A stretch of 10,388 nucleotides of DNA from Solobacterium sp. (GTDB lineage: Bacteria; Bacillota_I; Bacilli_A; Erysipelotrichales; Erysipelotrichaceae): assembly GCA_017536845.1 (NCBI GenBank), contig JAFWCP010000479.1, positions 1-10,388 on the forward strand, written 5' to 3'. The position numbers and the translations under genes were made by a program. The notes beneath the pieces are model-generated. The model made no database searches. It was given only the letters and a program-made list of their open reading frames with translations, and had not been told where the DNA came from. How positions within the stretch are numbered: the first letter of the stretch is position 1; the number at the start of each line of letters is the position of its first letter. Shown piece after piece: positions 8,301-10,388 of the stretch.

Positions 8301-9411
8301 CATCCAGGTGCACAGTGTTGCCAATGTTTCCGAATCGGAAGAGATTCATCAGCTGATGGAAAAAGGCGAGCTGTGCTATATCATCTACACCGGCGCTGTC
8401 AAGGATGCTACCATGGGTGATTACATCGCCCTGCATCGGAAGGCCATGCAGCTGGGAATTCCGTGCCTGACCTCGCTGGATACAGCGTCGGCCCTGGCGG
8501 AGATCATCGCCAGCCGCTACAACGAAGGCAATACCGAGCTTGTCGACATCACGAAGATGCGCCGGGAAAGACAGCGAATCGCGTTTACCAAGATGCAGGC
8601 CAGCGGTGATGACTACATCTTCATCGACAACCGCAGCCGCAGCATCACCTGTCCCGAATCCCTGTGCGTAAGCCTGTGCCGCAGCCATTTCGGCATCGGC
8701 GCCGACGGCATTGTGCTGATCGAGACGTCAGAGAACGCTGATATCCGCATGCGCACATTCAACAAGGATGGTTCGGAAGCCGGCATGGCCGGCAACAATA
8801 TCCGCTGTCTGGCCAAATACATGCATGACCATGGCCTGACCGACAAAGAGAAAATCAGCGTGGAAACCAACAGCGGCATCCATGAAGTCAGCGTCTTTAT
8901 CCGTGACGGCCGGGTCTCCTCGGCGGAAGCGGACATGGGCAGGGCTGATTTTGCGGCGTCAGCCGTACCTGTCATCAGCAGGCATCGTGAGGTCGTTGAC
9001 AAGCCGATCACCATCGGCGGAAAGACATATCAGGCAACCTGCCTTTCCATGGGCAATCCCCATTGCGTAGTCTTCACCGATGACATTGATGTGCTGGATC
9101 TGGAAACGCTGGGCCCGCAGTTTGAACACGCAGAGATCTTCCCTGAGCGCACCAATACCGAGTTTGTCAGGGTTGTCAACCGCCCCAACCTGCGGATGCG
9201 TGTATACGAAAGAGGCAGCGGCGAAACCCTTGCCTGCGGCACCGGCGCCTGCGCGGCTGCGGCAGCAGCTGTCCGCCTGGGCTATTGTGAAGCAGGCAGC
9301 GAAATCAGGGTTACGGTTCTGGGCGGTGAACTGATGGTCACCGTGCATCCGGATCGTGTCCTGCTGAGCGGGGTCGTTTCGGAAGTCTTTGAAGGCAGCT
9401 TCGAATACTGA
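5380..9411 (+). CDS. carB: fusion protein: carbamoyl-phosphate synthase large subunit plus diaminopimelate epimerase-like domain (CarB-DapF)
   Basis: The protein has 1343 residues against about 1060-1075 for normal CarB. Residues 1 to about 1060 are a full CarB. The first carboxyphosphate synthetase half opens with [21 protein letters not shown]. The oligomerisation region lies around 400-540. The second carbamate kinase half opens at Val547 with [19 protein letters not shown]. An MGS-like regulatory domain covers about 929-1050. CarB uses two ATP, bicarbonate and ammonia from CarA to make carbamoyl phosphate. Tyr943 and Asn982 stand where E. coli has UMP/IMP-binding Lys954 and Lys993, so pyrimidine feedback may be lost. 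After [15 protein letters not shown] the frame continues directly into a complete DapF-like domain (1067-1343), described in its own entry. The junction has no stop, no frameshift and no internal ribosome binding site, so one polypeptide is expected. Base composition does not change across it. The gene is last in the operon. The CarB assignment is very secure; the role of the added domain is unknown. Confidence 0.95.
   Translation: [1343 protein letters not shown]
8578..9408 (+). other. DapF-like C-terminal domain of the CarB fusion, first catalytic cysteine missing
   Basis: These 277 codons encode residues 1067-1343, a normal length for stand-alone DapF. DapF interconverts L,L- and meso-diaminopimelate without a cofactor, using two cysteines as acid and base. 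The domain opens with [15 protein letters not shown], matching the usual start F-x-K-M-x-G-x-G-N-D but with Asp1077 for the substrate-binding Asn. [18 protein letters not shown] (Asn1128), MGNPH (Asn1226, His1228), ERTNTEF (Asn1259) and [17 protein letters not shown] (Glu1277, Arg1278, Cys1286) are all retained. In the first cysteine motif, normally M-C-G-N-x-x-R-C, the sequence is MAGNNIRC, so the catalytic Cys is Ala1137. The nearby Cys1143 matches a second, usually non-catalytic cysteine of that motif. The fold and much of the pocket thus look intact while two-base epimerisation looks impaired. It may be a sensor, an altered enzyme, or an epimerase with another base. Confidence 0.85.
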
Positions 9412-9453
9412 TTCCGGGAAGGCCGCACCTTCAGCATATATCCAAAACATAGC

Positions 9454-9496
9454 AAAGGCATTCATGACCGCCATCACGGCGGATGAATGCCTTTTT
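9454..9496 (+). terminator. intrinsic terminator of the arginine operon
   Basis: A perfect 12-base-pair stem is formed by AAAGGCATTCAT (9454-9465) and ATGAATGCCTTT (9483-9494). It is followed by an inner 5-base-pair stem, CCGCC (9468-9472) with GGCGG (9478-9482). The loop is ATCAC, and a two-base bulge (GA) lies on the left side. A run of five T (9492-9496) ends it. It lies 42 bases after the stop of carB-dapF and points the same way, so it should end the arg transcript and separate it from birA. Confidence 0.92.
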
Positions 9497-9542
9497 CTGA
9501 GAGCCGGAAGATGAAAAGCAGGGATTTCAGATGCATTTATTC

Positions 9543-9571
9543 TCGGCAAAACTGCATAAATCCGTTAAGAT
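9543..9571 (+). promoter_or_regulatory. possible sigma-A promoter for birA
   Basis: TCGGCA (9543-9548) and TAAGAT (9566-9571) each match four of six bases of the -35 and -10 consensus, with a 17-base spacer. The strong terminator upstream makes a separate birA promoter likely in about this place. The match is weak and would put the transcript start almost at the ribosome binding site, so a somewhat more upstream promoter, for example with a -10 at CATAAA (9555-9560), is equally possible. The rest of the 181-base intergenic stretch 9412-9592 shows nothing else convincing besides the terminator. Confidence 0.3.
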
Positions 9572-9577
9572 ATAGAC

Positions 9578-9586
9578 AAAGGAGGA
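9578..9586 (+). promoter_or_regulatory. ribosome binding site for birA
   Basis: AAAGGAGGA lies 6 bases before the ATG at 9593, near-ideal spacing for a Bacillota gene. It fixes the birA start. Confidence 0.85.
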
Positions 9587-9592
9587 CGAAGT

Positions 9593-10388
9593 ATGGCGTT
9601 AAAGGAAACATTGCTGGAATTCCTTCAGATGCATAAAGGCGAAGTCCTGTCCGGTGAACAGCTTGCCTCAGGCCTCAATGTCACCAGGGCGGCTGTCTGG
9701 AAAACGGTCAGGGCTCTCAAGGAAGATGGCTACCAGATTGTCTCGCACGGCGGCAGGGGCTATGAATTCACAGCTGAAAATGATCAGCTGTCAAAAACCC
9801 AGATCTATGCCGCAGCCGAGGATGATCATTTTGATCTGGAAGTGTTTTCGGAAATCGATTCTACCAATACCTATGCCCGTTCCATCGCCCATAAGGCAAA
9901 AGACGGCACATACATCATAGCCAACCGCCAGACTGCCGGCCGGGGCCGGCATGGACATTCGTTCTATTCCCCGGCGGATACCGGTCTTTACGTGTCCTAT
10001 ATCCTCAAGGTCAACCGGCCGGCCGAACAGATCCTGAAGCTGACCGTTGCCGCTGCGGTTGCCGTCTGTGAAGCAATCCGTTCCTGCACATCGCAGGATC
10101 CGAAAATCAAATGGGTCAACGATATCTTTCTGGATCATCATAAGGTGGCCGGTATCCTCTGCGAGGCTACGCAGGATCTGGAAAGCCACATGGTCGACAG
10201 CGTCATCATCGGCATCGGCATCAACTGCCGGACCATCGAATTCCCGGAAGAAATTGAAAACATTGCCGGCTCGCTTGGCGGCGGGTTTTCACGGAGCACG
10301 CTGGCCGGAAAGCTGCACAGGCTGCTGAAGGAGTATACGGCGGAACTTGACAATCCCGCATTGATGGATCTTTACCGGCGTGATTCAC
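9593..10388 (+). CDS. birA: biotin operon repressor / biotin-protein ligase BirA (partial, cut by window end)
   Basis: BirA activates biotin with ATP and attaches it to a lysine of biotin carboxyl carrier proteins. Members with an N-terminal DNA-binding domain also repress biotin genes. The first 265 codons are present, starting MALKETLLEFL. Residues about 1-60 form a winged helix-turn-helix (SGEQLASGLNVTRAAVWK, then LKEDGYQIVSHGGRGYEF), so this is the regulatory class. The catalytic domain begins near residue 83 with FSEIDSTNTYA. The adenylate-binding loop is GRGRHGHSFYSP (116-127; E. coli has GRGRRGR at 115-121). KWVNDIF follows, then KVAGILCE with Lys184, matching E. coli Lys183, and GIGINC. 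The end of the catalytic domain and the small C-terminal domain lie outside the window. The gene has its own ribosome binding site and is separated from the arg operon by a terminator. No biotin synthesis or transport gene is in view, so its regulatory targets are unknown. Confidence 0.95.
   Translation, partial: MALKETLLEFLQMHKGEVLSGEQLASGLNVTRAAVWKTVRALKEDGYQIVSHGGRGYEFTAENDQLSKTQIYAAAEDDHFDLEVFSEIDSTNTYARSIAHKAKDGTYIIANRQTAGRGRHGHSFYSPADTGLYVSYILKVNRPAEQILKLTVAAAVAVCEAIRSCTSQDPKIKWVNDIFLDHHKVAGILCEATQDLESHMVDSVIIGIGINCRTIEFPEEIENIAGSLGGGFSRSTLAGKLHRLLKEYTAELDNPALMDLYRRDS

Noticed and set aside
8540..8600. Hidden start of a separate dapF gene at the ATG codons at 8557 or 8593
   Set aside because: No Shine-Dalgarno-like sequence lies 5-12 bases before either ATG, and the frame is continuous from CarB, so a fusion is the simpler reading.
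9417..9433. Small hairpin GAAGG-CCGCA-CCTTC just after the carB-dapF stop
   Set aside because: The stem has only five base pairs and no T-run follows it. The strong terminator at 9454-9496 explains transcript ending.
9535..9561. Inverted repeat ATTTAT...ATAAAT (15-base spacer) before birA as a BirA operator
   Set aside because: The arms are only six AT-rich bases and do not match the TTAACC/GGTTAA-type arms expected for a Bacillota BirA site, so chance is a sufficient explanation.
1..10388. tRNA or rRNA genes, CRISPR arrays, insertion sequences, phage genes or defence systems
   Set aside because: None is visible. The window is conserved metabolic genes with short gaps, and no terminal repeats, repeat arrays or transposase-like frames were seen.

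Overview
The window is almost filled by one rightward operon for de novo arginine synthesis, followed by a terminator and the start of a separate gene. The order is argC (last 17 codons only), argJ, argB, argD, argF, carA and carB. The carB reading frame runs on without a stop into a complete diaminopimelate epimerase-like (DapF) domain. A strong intrinsic terminator follows, then a short intergenic region and the first 265 codons of birA (biotin repressor/biotin-protein ligase), which leaves the window at its right edge.

The strong AGGAGG-type ribosome binding sites, the argCJBDF-carAB gene order and the protein sequences fit a Bacillota (Firmicutes) bacterium. The DNA is moderately GC-rich, about 55-60% by eye. 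An Erysipelotrichia-like or clostridial host is plausible, but genus and family cannot be settled from this window. There are no signs of mobile DNA, tRNA or rRNA genes, or CRISPR arrays.

The genes form a near-complete route. ArgJ recycles the acetyl group from N-acetylornithine to glutamate. ArgB phosphorylates N-acetylglutamate, ArgC (mostly outside the window) reduces it and ArgD transaminates it. ArgJ then releases ornithine. CarA and CarB make carbamoyl phosphate, which ArgF joins to ornithine to give citrulline. argG and argH are not in the window. The genes are packed tightly: gaps of 16, 10 and 10 bases, then overlaps of 4, 4 and 14 bases. This implies one transcript and translational coupling. 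ArgB carries the sequence signs of an arginine-inhibited kinase, so flux is probably controlled there.

The notable feature is the 1343-residue CarB-DapF protein. Its CarB part lacks the lysines that bind UMP/IMP in the E. coli enzyme. Its DapF part lacks one of the two catalytic cysteines (Ala1137 stands at that place) and has Asp for a conserved Asn (Asp1077), while most other substrate-binding residues remain. An automatic label of 'diaminopimelate epimerase' for this domain is therefore doubtful. It may be a repurposed catalyst or a ligand sensor attached to carbamoyl-phosphate synthetase.
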